Origin: Enterococcus alcedinis
GTDB lineage: Bacteria > Bacillota > Bacilli > Lactobacillales > Enterococcaceae
NCBI RefSeq assembly: GCF_014635985.1
Contig: NZ_BMDT01000001.1
Location: forward strand, 283,293 to 347,292
Length of the DNA stretch: 64,000 bases
Reading direction: 5' to 3'
Positions 46,616-55,978 of the stretch are shown piece after piece. Below the pieces are notes generated by a model. It saw only the letters and a program-made list of their open reading frames with translations, was not told the DNA's origin and did no database searches. The first letter of the stretch is position 1. Each line of letters starts with the position of its first letter. A program made the translations under genes and the position numbers.

Positions 46616-46634
46616 GAGCAATGGGATGACATTT

Positions 46635-46680
46635 CAAAAATAACTATAGAGTGCTCTATCACTTCTGTAGTTATTTTTGA
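46635..46680 (+). terminator. Intrinsic terminator after MFS gene
   Basis: CAAAAATAACTA (46635-46646) pairs exactly with TAGTTATTTTTG (46668-46679). The loop itself contains TAGAGTGCTCTA. It splits the cluster into two transcripts or reduces downstream expression. Confidence 0.8.
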
Positions 46681-46742
46681 TTGTTATATATAGGGTTATA
46701 AGAGTTTTTGAAAAATATTATAAAGAGGATAGGGAGTCGACC

Positions 46743-48089
46743 ATGGACAAACTGGAACTTTTTTTTACTAGCTTTTCAAATTTAATTTGGAGTAATTGGT
46801 TAATTGCCTTACTAATTGGAACTGGATTGTACTTGGGCGGCCTTATCCGTTTCTTTTATATCAAAAAATTACCCAAAATACTTAATGAAACCATTGTTAA
46901 ACCGATTTTAAATAGTCAAGCAGTCACGGGAGAAGGAAATGTAACTCCTTTCCAAGCGCTATGTACGGCTTTAGGAAGTTGCATTGGCAATGGAAATATT
47001 GTTGGAGTTGCTACAGCAATTGTGTCAGGTGGTCCGGGTAGTGTTATTTGGATGTGGATCGCTGCTATGATTGGTATGGCAACAAAATATAGTGAGATTT
47101 TATTAGGAATGGAATATCGTGAGAAATTAGAAGACGGAACGTATATTAGTGGTCCAATGTACTATATTTCTAAAGGTTTAAAATTACCTAAAGTAGCTAT
47201 TATTTATGCGATTCTTTTACTCTTACAAAATGCCGGGGGAACACTTATTCAAGCAAATGCGATTACAATGAATATAGAGTCAATGTTTAGTATTCCTCCA
47301 CTCCTATCGACGTTTGGTTTGATTATTTTAATTGGTCTAATCATTATTGGAGGAATTCAAAGAATTGGTACAGTGACACAAAAAGTAGTACCCTTTATGA
47401 CAGTTTTTTATGTTATCGGTGGCACAATCGTTATTTTAATTAATATTAAAACGATCCCAAGTGTCTTTGTTAGTATGTTTGAAAGTGCATTTTCTCTTGA
47501 AGCTGGTGTGGGTGGCGTTTTAGGTTATTCAATACGAGAAAGTATGCGTTATGGTGTATCTAGAGGTCTTTATTCTAATGAAGCCGGTGAGGGAACGGCT
47601 GCGGTATTACATGCTTCAGCGACAGTTGATCATGTTGGAAAACAGGCGATTTTTGGCATTACTGAAGTCTTTGTTGATACGATTGTCATCTGCTCCATTT
47701 CTGCGTTTGCGATTTTAACAACTGGAGTTTTAGAAACAAGTGCGTCACCAGCTGTTTTAGTCAGTCTAGCCTTTGGGACGGTTCACCCACTATTTAAATA
47801 TATTGTTGGAATGAGTACAGTTGTTTTTGGTTTTTTATCAATGATAGCTCAGTGGTACTTAGGAAATACAGCAATTGAATACATTATTGGAAATAAAAAA
47901 ATTACTGTCTATCAATATGTTTTTTTAGTTTTGATTGTAATCGGTGGTTGGATTGAACTATCCCTAGTTTGGAGTATTCAAGATAGTATATTGGGAATTT
48001 TGATTATTCCAAATATTTTAGCAGTATTACTCTTGAGTAAGAAGGTGAAAGAAAGAAACGATGAATATCTTTCTATGGTAGACTTATAA
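46743..48089 (+). CDS. Sodium/alanine-type symporter (AGCS family)
   Basis: The 448-residue membrane protein belongs to the alanine or glycine:cation symporter family. Family motifs are the GNGNIVGVATAIVSGGPGS segment near residue 78, MATKYSEILLG (about 119) and YGVSRGLYSNEAGEGTAA (about 270-287). These proteins bring alanine, glycine or D-alanine in with Na+ or H+. The ATG at 46743 is chosen, with AGGGAG 6 bases upstream; upstream in-frame codons lie on the terminator side. It is followed at 21 bases by a DeoR regulator and then RidA. Confidence 0.9.
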   Translation: MDKLELFFTSFSNLIWSNWLIALLIGTGLYLGGLIRFFYIKKLPKILNETIVKPILNSQAVTGEGNVTPFQALCTALGSCIGNGNIVGVATAIVSGGPGSVIWMWIAAMIGMATKYSEILLGMEYREKLEDGTYISGPMYYISKGLKLPKVAIIYAILLLLQNAGGTLIQANAITMNIESMFSIPPLLSTFGLIILIGLIIIGGIQRIGTVTQKVVPFMTVFYVIGGTIVILINIKTIPSVFVSMFESAFSLEAGVGGVLGYSIRESMRYGVSRGLYSNEAGEGTAAVLHASATVDHVGKQAIFGITEVFVDTIVICSISAFAILTTGVLETSASPAVLVSLAFGTVHPLFKYIVGMSTVVFGFLSMIAQWYLGNTAIEYIIGNKKITVYQYVFLVLIVIGGWIELSLVWSIQDSILGILIIPNILAVLLLSKKVKERNDEYLSMVDL

Positions 48090-48110
48090 TATAATAAAGG
48101 AGGCGATAGC

Positions 48111-48869
48111 TTGTTAGCGGCTGATAGAAGAGAAGAAATCTTAAAAAAATTGGCGATTGAAGGTAGTGTGATTGTTTCAAAATTAACACGTGAATTTGAT
48201 GTATCGATCGAAACAATTCGAAGAGATTTAGAAACGCTAGAAAAAAAAGGGTTATTGAAGCGTGTTCATGGTGGGGCCGTCTTAAAAGGAAATCAATCGA
48301 GCAAACTACATTATGCAAAAAGAAAAGACGAGTCGATTGAGGAGAAAAGAGAAATCGCCCAAAAAGCGGTAAGCTATATTGAAGAAGGTTCTGTCATTGC
48401 TTTGAACAATAGTACAACAAACTTAGAAATTGCTAAAGAAATGAAGCATCATTTCAATGAGTTGACGATAATCACCAATTCACTGATGATTACAAATGAA
48501 TTAGCCGAAAAAGAAAATTTTACAATTATTTTATTAGGCGGTGTCTTAAACAGTAAAGAATACTCATTTGATGGACAATTTACAGGAGACATGTTGTCGA
48601 ATTTTGTGGTTCACAAGTCATTTTTAAGTATGGCTGGAGTTTCGCTTTCCCGAGGAGTGACTGATTACTTAATGAGCGAAGTTCATATTCAAAAGAAGTT
48701 AATTGAGATTTCTCAAGAAGTAATTGTCTTAGTCACAAGTGATAATGTGGATAATGAGTCCCTTGTGAAAATTGCTGACATTGAGGAAATTAATTTAATT
48801 ATTACAGATTCTAAGGTAAATCCGGATATTATAAAAAAATATTCAGAATATGGTGTAGAAATTATTTAA
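48111..48869 (+). CDS. DeoR-family transcriptional regulator
   Basis: This 252-residue regulator has the DeoR winged helix (about 1-58; SIETIRRDLETLEKKGLLKRVHGGA) and a sugar-phosphate-binding C-terminal domain with ALNNSTTNLEIA, where most relatives have DxGxT. It starts with TTG behind AAGGAGG. Its place inside the cluster makes it the likely regulator of the isomerase-MFS and symporter genes. The Asn-Asn-Ser sensor loop departs from the usual Asp-x-Gly pattern, so the effector may differ from a common sugar phosphate. Confidence 0.9.
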   Translation: MLAADRREEILKKLAIEGSVIVSKLTREFDVSIETIRRDLETLEKKGLLKRVHGGAVLKGNQSSKLHYAKRKDESIEEKREIAQKAVSYIEEGSVIALNNSTTNLEIAKEMKHHFNELTIITNSLMITNELAEKENFTIILLGGVLNSKEYSFDGQFTGDMLSNFVVHKSFLSMAGVSLSRGVTDYLMSEVHIQKKLIEISQEVIVLVTSDNVDNESLVKIADIEEINLIITDSKVNPDIIKKYSEYGVEII

Positions 48870-48916
48870 AAAGAAATTTATAACATAATATTATAGCAAT
48901 CAAAGGAGAATGACAA

Positions 48917-49294
48917 ATGAATATTAAACCAATCACAACAAATGGTGCACCTGGTGCTATCGGGCCATATTCGCAAGCTATTCAAATAGGAGAACTTGTT
49001 TATACATCCGGTCAATTGCCAGTTAATCCAACAACTGGAATGATTCCAGAAGGTGTGAAAGAACAAGCAAAGCAATCATTAGAAAATGTTCAAGCGATTC
49101 TAGAATCAACAGGAACGAGCATGGAGAAAGTTTTTAAAACAACTATTTTTATTAAAGATATGAATGATTTCGTAGAAATTAATGAGGTTTATAGCCAGTT
49201 TTTCAAAGAGCCGTTTCCTGCTAGAAGCTGTGTGGAAGTTGCTCGACTACCAAAAGACGTCAAAGTTGAAATTGAAGTGATTGCAACACTATAA
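48917..49294 (+). CDS. RidA-family reactive intermediate deaminase
   Basis: RidA hydrolyses enamines and imines made by PLP enzymes or amino-acid oxidation. The 125 residues have the family core: GAIGPYSQAIQIGELVYTSGQ at the start, KTTIFIKDMNDFVEINEVY in the middle. The end carries PARSCVEVARLPKDVKVEIE with the conserved Arg and Glu. It closes the cluster after the DeoR gene and is followed by a terminator. A second RidA gene lies at 55591-55974; the two are only moderately alike. Confidence 0.92.
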   Translation: MNIKPITTNGAPGAIGPYSQAIQIGELVYTSGQLPVNPTTGMIPEGVKEQAKQSLENVQAILESTGTSMEKVFKTTIFIKDMNDFVEINEVYSQFFKEPFPARSCVEVARLPKDVKVEIEVIATL

Positions 49295-49300
49295 ATCGTA

Positions 49301-49350
49301 AAAAAACCTAAAAATGATTACTCGAAAGTAATTTGTTTTTAGGTTTTTTT
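49301..49350 (+). terminator. Intrinsic terminator after ridA
   Basis: AAAAAACCTAAAAA (about 49301-49314) pairs with TTTTTAGGTTTTTT (about 49336-49349); the loop contains the smaller hairpin GATTACTCGAAAGTAATT. Confidence 0.9.
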
Positions 49351-49454
49351 GCACTTATTTACATTTAAGCCAATTGAGTGCAAATAATCCCGAAGTCTTT
49401 TATACTAAAATAGTACTAAATTCACAAAAATGTCTTTAAAAGGAAGGATAACGC

Positions 49455-50801
49455 TTGATTAAAAAAAGAAGTTTTATCATCTTTATAATTAGTATCGTAT
49501 TCATGAGTGCGTTGTTTATTATCAATCAACAACGCATGAAAGGGCAAGCGAGTACGCAAGTTCCTAAACAACTATTGACTGCAGCAGATCCTGAACTGTG
49601 GGTTATTTCAGATAATCATTTTTATGCAGATGAATTATTTGAGGATAGCGAAAAATTTCGGCAATTTGAAGCCACTTCAGTTGGAAAAGACATTCGATAT
49701 ACTTCACAAGTCTTAACAGCTTTTGTCAAAAAAGCTTTGAAAGAAAAACCGGATGGCATTGTACTGACCGGTGATACGACGTTAAATGGTGAAAAACAGA
49801 GTCTAGAACAAATGACTGAAATTTTTAAGCCATTAAAAGCAGCAGGAATCCCTGTTTTTGCGATTCCAGGTAATCATGATATTTATAATGGTTGGGCACG
49901 AAAATTCACCAATCAACAACAAATTACGACACACCAAATTAGTCCCGGTGATTTTCGATTGGCTTTTTCTGATGGTTATAACCTCAGTCATTCAGAAGAT
50001 AAACATTCACTCAGCTATGCGGTTGACCTAGAAAACTATCGCTTGTTATTCCTCGATAGTAATATTTATGCGGATCGTTTTTCAAAAATAGAACCCATTA
50101 CAAGTGGCGAATTTAAGGAAAAGACACTTGAATGGATTGAGAGCTCTCTAAAAGAAGCGAAAGTATTGAAAAAAACACCGATTCTTTTCATGCATCATAA
50201 CTTATTAGCGCACAATGAAAAAGTTACAAAAGGTTTTGTTTTGAATAATGCCACGAGGGTGTTATCACTTGTTAAACAGTATGAGGTACCACTGGCAGTG
50301 ACCGGGCATATCCATTTACAAAATATTATGCAAAGCAGAGATAATCCGAATTTTTATGAAATTACTAGTTCCTCTTTTAGTACTGCGGGTAATCAGATTG
50401 GCCATCTACAACTATTAAATAATCAAATGAAGTATGAAGTAGAGGCTTTCGATCCACGAGAATATTTTGACTCACTTGCTTTAGAAAATCCTTATTTAAA
50501 AGAGTATCCATCATATCTAGAAGAGAAATATCGCCAAGTTGGAAAAGATCTTGCGACAAATATTCTTGTACAGTCAGACATCGAAAATGCTGAAAAATTA
50601 GCTGATATGGTAGGAGAGGCGAATTTACGATATTTTACAGGGAATAATCAATTGACCGAAGCGGAGAAAGATCAGATTAGAAATGATCCCAACTATGCAA
50701 TGTTAAAAAAATCAGTTCCTCGACTGTGGCAAAGTATTGAACATTCGATTGAAGATACGAACATCCCGAACAATCGATCGATCACAATTGATTTACCGTA
50801 A
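49455..50801 (+). CDS. Exported calcineurin-like metallophosphoesterase
   Basis: The 448-residue protein has an N-terminal membrane anchor or signal (about 4-24). The two-metal phosphoesterase core follows: ISDNHF (about 51-56), VLTGDTTLNGEK (about 98-109), IPGNHD (about 137-142), LFMHHN (about 236-241) and VTGHIHLQ (about 281-288), which together make the full set of metal ligands. Residues about 360-448 form an extra C-terminal domain. It should act outside the cell on a phosphodiester or nucleotide; the substrate is not recognisable. The start is TTG behind AAAGGAAGG. It stands alone. Confidence 0.85.
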   Translation: MIKKRSFIIFIISIVFMSALFIINQQRMKGQASTQVPKQLLTAADPELWVISDNHFYADELFEDSEKFRQFEATSVGKDIRYTSQVLTAFVKKALKEKPDGIVLTGDTTLNGEKQSLEQMTEIFKPLKAAGIPVFAIPGNHDIYNGWARKFTNQQQITTHQISPGDFRLAFSDGYNLSHSEDKHSLSYAVDLENYRLLFLDSNIYADRFSKIEPITSGEFKEKTLEWIESSLKEAKVLKKTPILFMHHNLLAHNEKVTKGFVLNNATRVLSLVKQYEVPLAVTGHIHLQNIMQSRDNPNFYEITSSSFSTAGNQIGHLQLLNNQMKYEVEAFDPREYFDSLALENPYLKEYPSYLEEKYRQVGKDLATNILVQSDIENAEKLADMVGEANLRYFTGNNQLTEAEKDQIRNDPNYAMLKKSVPRLWQSIEHSIEDTNIPNNRSITIDLP

Positions 50802-50830
50802 AAAGAATAAAATCTAAGTGGAGGCCATTA

Positions 50831-51321
50831 ATGAAGAAACCATACGCTGATTTTTTCGAAACAGAAGGTATTTCGTATAAGCGTTATGAACATATCCCTG
50901 TTTACACGATCGAACAAGCTAAATTATTAGTATTTGAAGAAGAGATTTTGGAAATAAAAATTTGTTTTTACGTAACAAAAAGAAGAGTGCGTCCTACTTA
51001 TTTAGTGTAACGGAAGAATGTTCATTGACTTTGAAACAAATGTCAGAATTAACTGGTGAAAATAAATTGAGTTTTGCCTCAAAAGAAGAATTATTTACAA
51101 AATTAAAAGTTGAACCAGGTGCCGTTTCACTGCTAAATGTTCTAAATGATGAAAGAAAAACGATTCATTATTTCATCGAAAAAAAGATTGTCAATCATCC
51201 AGCCGTAGCTTTTCATCCGAATCGAAATGACCAAACACTTGTTTTTCATGGTGAAATCATTCCTAAACTGATGAATTATTGCCAAGTGACACATTATCAC
51301 ATGTTTGAATGGAATCATTGA
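50831..51321 (+). pseudogene. Prolyl-tRNA editing protein (YbaK/ProX type), frameshifted
   Basis: A good start (ATG 50831 behind AGTGGAGG) opens a frame reading KKPYADFFETEGISYKRYEH, like the N-terminus of Ala-tRNA(Pro) deacylases. At 50956-50960 the frame is lost: restoring one A in the run TAAAAAT joins GLU-ILE-LYS to ASN-LEU-PHE-LEU-ARG-ASN, which is the conserved KNLFLR motif holding the catalytic Lys. The second part (to the stop at 51321) continues with LSFASKEEL and GAVSLLNVLND, the expected family core. Corrected length is about 163 residues, normal for the family. Either a true inactivating deletion, a sequencing error in a homopolymer, or rescue by transcriptional slippage. Confidence 0.8.
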
Positions 51322-51338
51322 TTGTTTTTTGATAAATA

Positions 51339-51369
51339 TTCTCACATTTGAATGAGAACATGATAAAAT
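51339..51369 (+). promoter_or_regulatory. Esterase promoter with palindromic operator
   Basis: TTCTCA (51339-51344) and TGAGAA (51353-51358) form a palindrome with 8 bases between, directly upstream of an extended -10 TGATAAAAT (51361-51369). It covers the -35 area, so it looks like a repressor site. Confidence 0.45.
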
Positions 51370-51409
51370 AAATTCAGTCAAATAAAAATAGTGACTCGGA
51401 TAGGAGTAA

Positions 51410-52408
51410 ATGCTTTTGAAAAAAATAGTCAGGAATTTTGCTATTGTCTTACTTGGGGGAATTGGTCTCGTACTTGCTTTAATCTTTGTTTCACCTCGAC
51501 CGACGGCACTATTAATTAATAAAATGTTTGAAGGAGGGTTAGCAGTTAAACCAGCTAACTATGATGAAATTGAAAAACAAACAATTAGTTATACAGATAT
51601 TTCCTACGAATCAAAGTTTAAAGATGGCTATTTAGATGTCGTTAAACCTGTTAAACACAGTGGAAAAGTACCTGTTATATTTTGGGTTCATGGAGGCGCG
51701 TTTGTAGGCGGAGATAAATCAGACGTAACGGAGTATGCCGTTCAAATCGCTAACCAAGGTTATGTCGTTGTGAATCTTAATTACCAACTGGCGCCCAGTG
51801 CAATCTATCCTACACCTGTTAAACAGTTGGATGAAGCTTATCAATACATAAAAGAACATGCAGAAGATTATGGGATTGATTTAGAGCGAATTTATTTTGC
51901 TGGTGATTCAGCTGGAGCACAAATTGCCAGTCAATATTTAACGATTCAAGTCAATAAAAACTATAAAAACAAGAGTGACATTCAAGCCAGCATCCCTATA
52001 GAGACGCTTAAAGGCGCATTATTATTCTGCGGACCATATGATATCTCGCAATTTGCGAGCATGAGTGATAATGCTGTGTTGCAATTTTTCTTAAAGAGAA
52101 TTGGTTGGTCCTACATTGGAGAACGAGATTGGTCCAATTCAGAGGTGATACAAGAAGCTTCGATCATTGAACACGTTGGAGAAGACTTTCCGAGTACATT
52201 TATTACAGATGGAAATGTGAATTCTTTCCAAAATCAAGGCGTTGCATTGGCAGAAAAATTACGAGCACAAGGTGTGATGGTTCAGGATGTTTTTTATTCA
52301 CTTGATGAGGCCAAATTAGAACACGAATATCAATTCATAATGAATACGCCACAAGCAGTAAATACGTTTAATCAGTTAATTGATTTTTTAAATGAAACGA
52401 GTCAATAA
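51410..52408 (+). CDS. Membrane-anchored alpha/beta hydrolase (HSL-like esterase)
   Basis: The 332-residue protein starts with a membrane anchor (about 8-28). An alpha/beta hydrolase of the hormone-sensitive-lipase type follows, with the oxyanion motif VHGGAFVGG (about 95-103) and the nucleophile elbow FAGDSAGAQ (Ser near 168). Asp and His complete the triad in the C-terminal third (ITDGNVNSF and EHEYQF). It should hydrolyse short acyl esters at the membrane surface. The start is ATG behind TAGGAG. It has its own promoter and is convergent with the AraC gene. Confidence 0.85.
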   Translation: MLLKKIVRNFAIVLLGGIGLVLALIFVSPRPTALLINKMFEGGLAVKPANYDEIEKQTISYTDISYESKFKDGYLDVVKPVKHSGKVPVIFWVHGGAFVGGDKSDVTEYAVQIANQGYVVVNLNYQLAPSAIYPTPVKQLDEAYQYIKEHAEDYGIDLERIYFAGDSAGAQIASQYLTIQVNKNYKNKSDIQASIPIETLKGALLFCGPYDISQFASMSDNAVLQFFLKRIGWSYIGERDWSNSEVIQEASIIEHVGEDFPSTFITDGNVNSFQNQGVALAEKLRAQGVMVQDVFYSLDEAKLEHEYQFIMNTPQAVNTFNQLIDFLNETSQ

Positions 52409-52485
52409 GTAGAGATGGAGTTATTTGTTAGGACGATTGTAGAATTTTTTAGATATCTAAACAAAGATAATTGAACAAAATGAAG

Positions 52486-52526
52486 AATGGGCAACCCTAA
52501 TCGTCAATTATGGGTGTCCATTTTTT
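52486..52526. terminator. Terminator between esterase and AraC genes
   Basis: AATGGGCAACCC (52486-52497) pairs with GGGTGTCCATT (52512-52522) with one mismatch; a T-run follows on the plus strand. Confidence 0.75.
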
Positions 52527-52528
52527 AG

Positions 52529-53434
52529 TTATCGTAGCGTCAACTTTTCTTCAAAAAACTTCACGTCTTCTTTGGGTGACCGACCAAACATTCGAGAATA
52601 TTCTCGGCTAAACTGGGACGGACTTTCATATCCGACACGAAAAGCAACATCGGAAGCGTTTAAGGGTTCCGAAATTAGGAGACGTCGTGCCGTTTGTAAT
52701 CGTAATTCTTTTTGGAATTGGATGGGACTCATCGTTGTTACTTGGTTGAAATGACGATACAAAGTTGCGGGACTCATCTGTGCGATAGCAGTCAACTGTT
52801 TGATAGGAATATTTTTTTCATAGTTTTTTGTAATATATTGAATGACTTGTGCCACTTGTTGTGTCGTACTGCCTTCAATGCCGATTTGAATGAGTTGTTC
52901 CCGATGTTCGCTTTGCAAGAGACGATAAATAATTTCTTTTTTGATAAGAGGTGCAAGGACTGAAATATCTGCTGGCGTTTCGAGTAAGTAGACTAAACGA
53001 AGCAAGGCGTCAAGTAAAGGCTGTTCCATTTGACTAATGTATATGCCACGTTTCGTAGTCTTTGATTTTTGAGTAGTCAATGCCATTTCTCGTAAGCAGT
53101 CAATAATTTCATGAGCTGAAAAATCCAGTTTTAAGGCTAAATAAGGCTTTTCTGAAGAAGCTTTTGTGATTTGCGCAATAACAGGTAATTCGACAGAAGC
53201 AATTAAATAATGATTGGGATTATAAGTATACCGTTCGTTTGAAAGTAGGGCTTCTTTTTCACCTTGGGCAATAACACATAAAGATGTCGTATAAACACCA
53301 TGAGCAGGATCGGTAATTTTTGATATTCGAGTGAATGATAATGTCGGAATCAACGAAGGATGTTGACCGTCTGTTCGAGTATATCGTTCAATGATATTGG
53401 TAAGTGCTTCTTGCTGTAGTAAATGATGTGACAT
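52529..53434 (-). CDS. AraC-family transcriptional regulator
   Basis: The 301-residue regulator has an N-terminal AraC_N (YqhC-type) sensor domain (about 20-175, with GVYTTSLCVIAQGEKEA). The C-terminal pair of helix-turn-helix motifs (about 195-295) includes ASDVAFRVGYESPSQFSREYSRMFGRSPK. The ATG at 53434 is chosen, 9 bases after AAGGAG; the in-frame ATG at 53443 abuts that site. It is transcribed away from an aldo-keto reductase gene. This arrangement is common for aldehyde-responsive YqhC-like regulators and their reductases, so it probably controls the neighbour. Confidence 0.9.
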   Translation of the reverse strand: MSHHLLQQEALTNIIERYTRTDGQHPSLIPTLSFTRISKITDPAHGVYTTSLCVIAQGEKEALLSNERYTYNPNHYLIASVELPVIAQITKASSEKPYLALKLDFSAHEIIDCLREMALTTQKSKTTKRGIYISQMEQPLLDALLRLVYLLETPADISVLAPLIKKEIIYRLLQSEHREQLIQIGIEGSTTQQVAQVIQYITKNYEKNIPIKQLTAIAQMSPATLYRHFNQVTTMSPIQFQKELRLQTARRLLISEPLNASDVAFRVGYESPSQFSREYSRMFGRSPKEDVKFFEEKLTLR

Positions 53435-53687
53435 AAAAGTCATCTCCTTATAAGATCTCATTTCAACCAGTATAAGTGATAGGAGGTTCAACTGTAAATG
53501 GATATGAGAGGATTAGGCAAACATTTGAAAAATATAGGCTACCGTTTCATTCCGATCTTGAACGATAATGAAAATAAGATTACTACTTTGATAACGTTTA
53601 GCAATTTGTAGCGAATTTGGAAAATATTCATTTTTCGACAAAAAATAAATTTATCGAGTGGGTACTAAATCTAATATGCAAGTATGA

Positions 53688-54551
<864 letters not shown>

Positions 54552-54922
54552 AGACAGAAGATGAGAGTCAGTAGCGTAGAAAAATACGAATGGAATGGTT
54601 TAAATTTTGTTTCGTTCATCCATTTATTTCCAGATCAACCTTCAATAGTACAGATGTAAAAAGCATATTTATCTTACAATTGCTACCTATCAAAATCACC
54701 TATTTCTTCTATTATTAAATGGTCGAATTCGACAAGCAGAATTTGTTCTAATCCTATTGTTCGTCTTAATACGTTCAATTTTAGTTGGTATTCTAATAAA
54801 TCGTAAACAACAAGTCGATATTTTGTAAGTTATTGAAAATATTCGTATGAAAACATGGTTTTCTCTTTCAAAAAAAAATTCAATATGCTATATTTACACA
54901 AGTAGAGAAGAGGTGGATTTTT
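54552..54922. other. Intergenic stretch, possibly with coding remnant
   Basis: About 370 bases without a gene. From 54649 to 54828 one frame stays open for 59 codons and gives a hydrophobic stretch with FVLILLFVLIRSILVGILI. It has neither start codon nor ribosome binding site, so at most it is the remnant of a membrane protein. A possible promoter for the next gene lies at 54866-54894. Confidence 0.4.
54866..54894 (+). promoter_or_regulatory. Possible promoter of small membrane protein gene
   Basis: TTTCAA (54866-54871), 17-base spacer, TATATT (54889-54894) with TGC just upstream (extended -10). Confidence 0.5.
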
Positions 54923-55237
54923 ATGATGCAGCTATTATTGATGCTTTATGTGATCCTATTTGTTTTGGTCGTTGTGGGTCAATTTTTGCTTTATAAAAAT
55001 AGCGAAAAAAATATTGGATTCATTTGGAATACGATTTTAGGGATTTTATTCTCCTATCTTATATTTACCGCATTGCCAAATAATTTTATTGTGGAACGAG
55101 TGATTAGTCTTATTTGGGGAGTTTTAGCGATAGGTGCTCTGATTATCGGGAATTTTGCTCAGAAAAACAAACTGATTAGTAAAATTTTATTTTCGGTGGC
55201 AGTTATTGGCGGTAGTATTCACTTATTCTTTCTCTAA
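54923..55237 (+). CDS. Small hypothetical membrane protein
   Basis: The 104-residue protein is not recognised. It has about four hydrophobic segments (about 4-22, 33-50, 58-78, 86-103) with short polar loops such as YKNSEKN and QKNK. No conserved catalytic residues stand out. The start is ATG behind AAGAGGTGG. The 42-residue gene follows 38 bases on and may share its transcript; a terminator closes both. Confidence 0.65.
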   Translation: MMQLLLMLYVILFVLVVVGQFLLYKNSEKNIGFIWNTILGILFSYLIFTALPNNFIVERVISLIWGVLAIGALIIGNFAQKNKLISKILFSVAVIGGSIHLFFL

Positions 55238-55275
55238 CAAATCATCGATATTAATGAAGGAAGTGTCATATAACT

Positions 55276-55404
55276 ATGAATACAAAAGAAAAAATGCAAG
55301 AACTAATTAAAAAGAAACAAGGCGGCGGAAGATCAAAACAAGTCGATGTTCCGAAGAACGATCGTAAAAACATGCGTAAAGGGCCAAAGATTTTTAATAA
55401 GTAA
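55276..55404 (+). CDS. Small basic protein, 42 residues
   Basis: A 43-codon frame with a good ribosome binding site (AAGGAAGTG, about 10 bases upstream) and a strong terminator directly after it. The product is rich in Lys/Arg, with MQELIKKKQGGGRSK in the middle and RKNMRKGPKIFNK at the end. The C-terminus resembles small conserved proteins of Lactobacillales of unknown role, by memory only. The charge suggests contact with nucleic acid or ribosome, which is a guess. Confidence 0.7.
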   Translation: MNTKEKMQELIKKKQGGGRSKQVDVPKNDRKNMRKGPKIFNK

Positions 55405-55407
55405 ACG

Positions 55408-55455
55408 AAAAATAGCGTTATTCGATGATTACTCGTTGAATAACGCTATTTTTTT
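55408..55455 (+). terminator. Intrinsic terminator
   Basis: AAAAATAGCGTTATTC (55408-55423) pairs with GAATAACGCTATTTTTTT (55438-55455). Confidence 0.93.
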
Positions 55456-55531
55456 AAAAATCGATAAAAAGTTAACGAATAAAGAATTCTTTATCCGCTT
55501 TCGCATAAGGAAAAAGGGTGAGTCCTATAGA

Positions 55532-55560
55532 TTGATGTCTTTCAGATCAATTTATATGAT
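55532..55560 (+). promoter_or_regulatory. Promoter of second ridA gene
   Basis: TTGATG (55532-55537), 17-base spacer, TATGAT (55555-55560), 31 bases before the start. Confidence 0.65.
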
Positions 55561-55590
55561 AAGATAAGAACAGAAAATAGGAGGGATATT

Positions 55591-55974
55591 ATGGGAAGAA
55601 AAACGTATACTGGGAAATCAATGACATCGTCAGGACCGTACTCTCATGCGGTTGATGCGGGTGATTTTATTTATTTCTCTGGTCAAACTGGCTACAATGG
55701 GGCAGATTATCAAGGAGAGAAATACGATATTACGACACAAACGAAGAAAAGTTTTGCTTACTTAAAAGATGCTCTAGATCAAGCGGGTGTGACTTTTGAT
55801 GATATTGTAAAGGTGAATGTATACTTAACTGGAATGAAATATTTTGAGGAAATGAATTCCGTTTATCAAACGATGTTCAACGAACCGTTTCCAGCCCGCA
55901 CATGTGTCGCTGTTTATGAGTTACCCTTAGGTGCGGATGTTGAAATTGAATGCATTGTTAAGAAGCCTGTGTGA
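55591..55974 (+). CDS. RidA-family protein (second copy)
   Basis: The 127-residue protein shows the RidA core: SSGPYSHAVDAGDFIYFSGQT, KVNVYLTGMKYFEEMNSVY and PARTCVAVYELPLGADVEIE, with the conserved Arg and Glu that bind the substrate carboxylate. It is more distant from the copy at 48917-49294 than expected for a recent duplication, so its substrate range may differ. The start is ATG behind AGGAGGG. An ankyrin lipoprotein gene starts 4 bases after its stop, so the two form a translationally linked pair. Confidence 0.9.
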   Translation: MGRKTYTGKSMTSSGPYSHAVDAGDFIYFSGQTGYNGADYQGEKYDITTQTKKSFAYLKDALDQAGVTFDDIVKVNVYLTGMKYFEEMNSVYQTMFNEPFPARTCVAVYELPLGADVEIECIVKKPV

Positions 55975-55978
55975 GTCT

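Noticed and set aside
50956-50962. Programmed -1 frameshifting in the prolyl-tRNA editing gene
   Set aside because: The run ATA AAA ATT is not a good slippery heptamer and no stimulatory stem was seen; a one-base deletion is simpler.
54649-54828. A 59-codon open stretch encoding hydrophobic residues
   Set aside because: No start codon and no ribosome binding site; in AT-rich DNA a hydrophobic frame of this length can arise by chance. Noted only as a possible remnant.
55346-55567. A 73-codon frame overlapping the 42-residue gene
   Set aside because: It crosses the terminator at 55408-55455 and overlaps a better-supported small gene.
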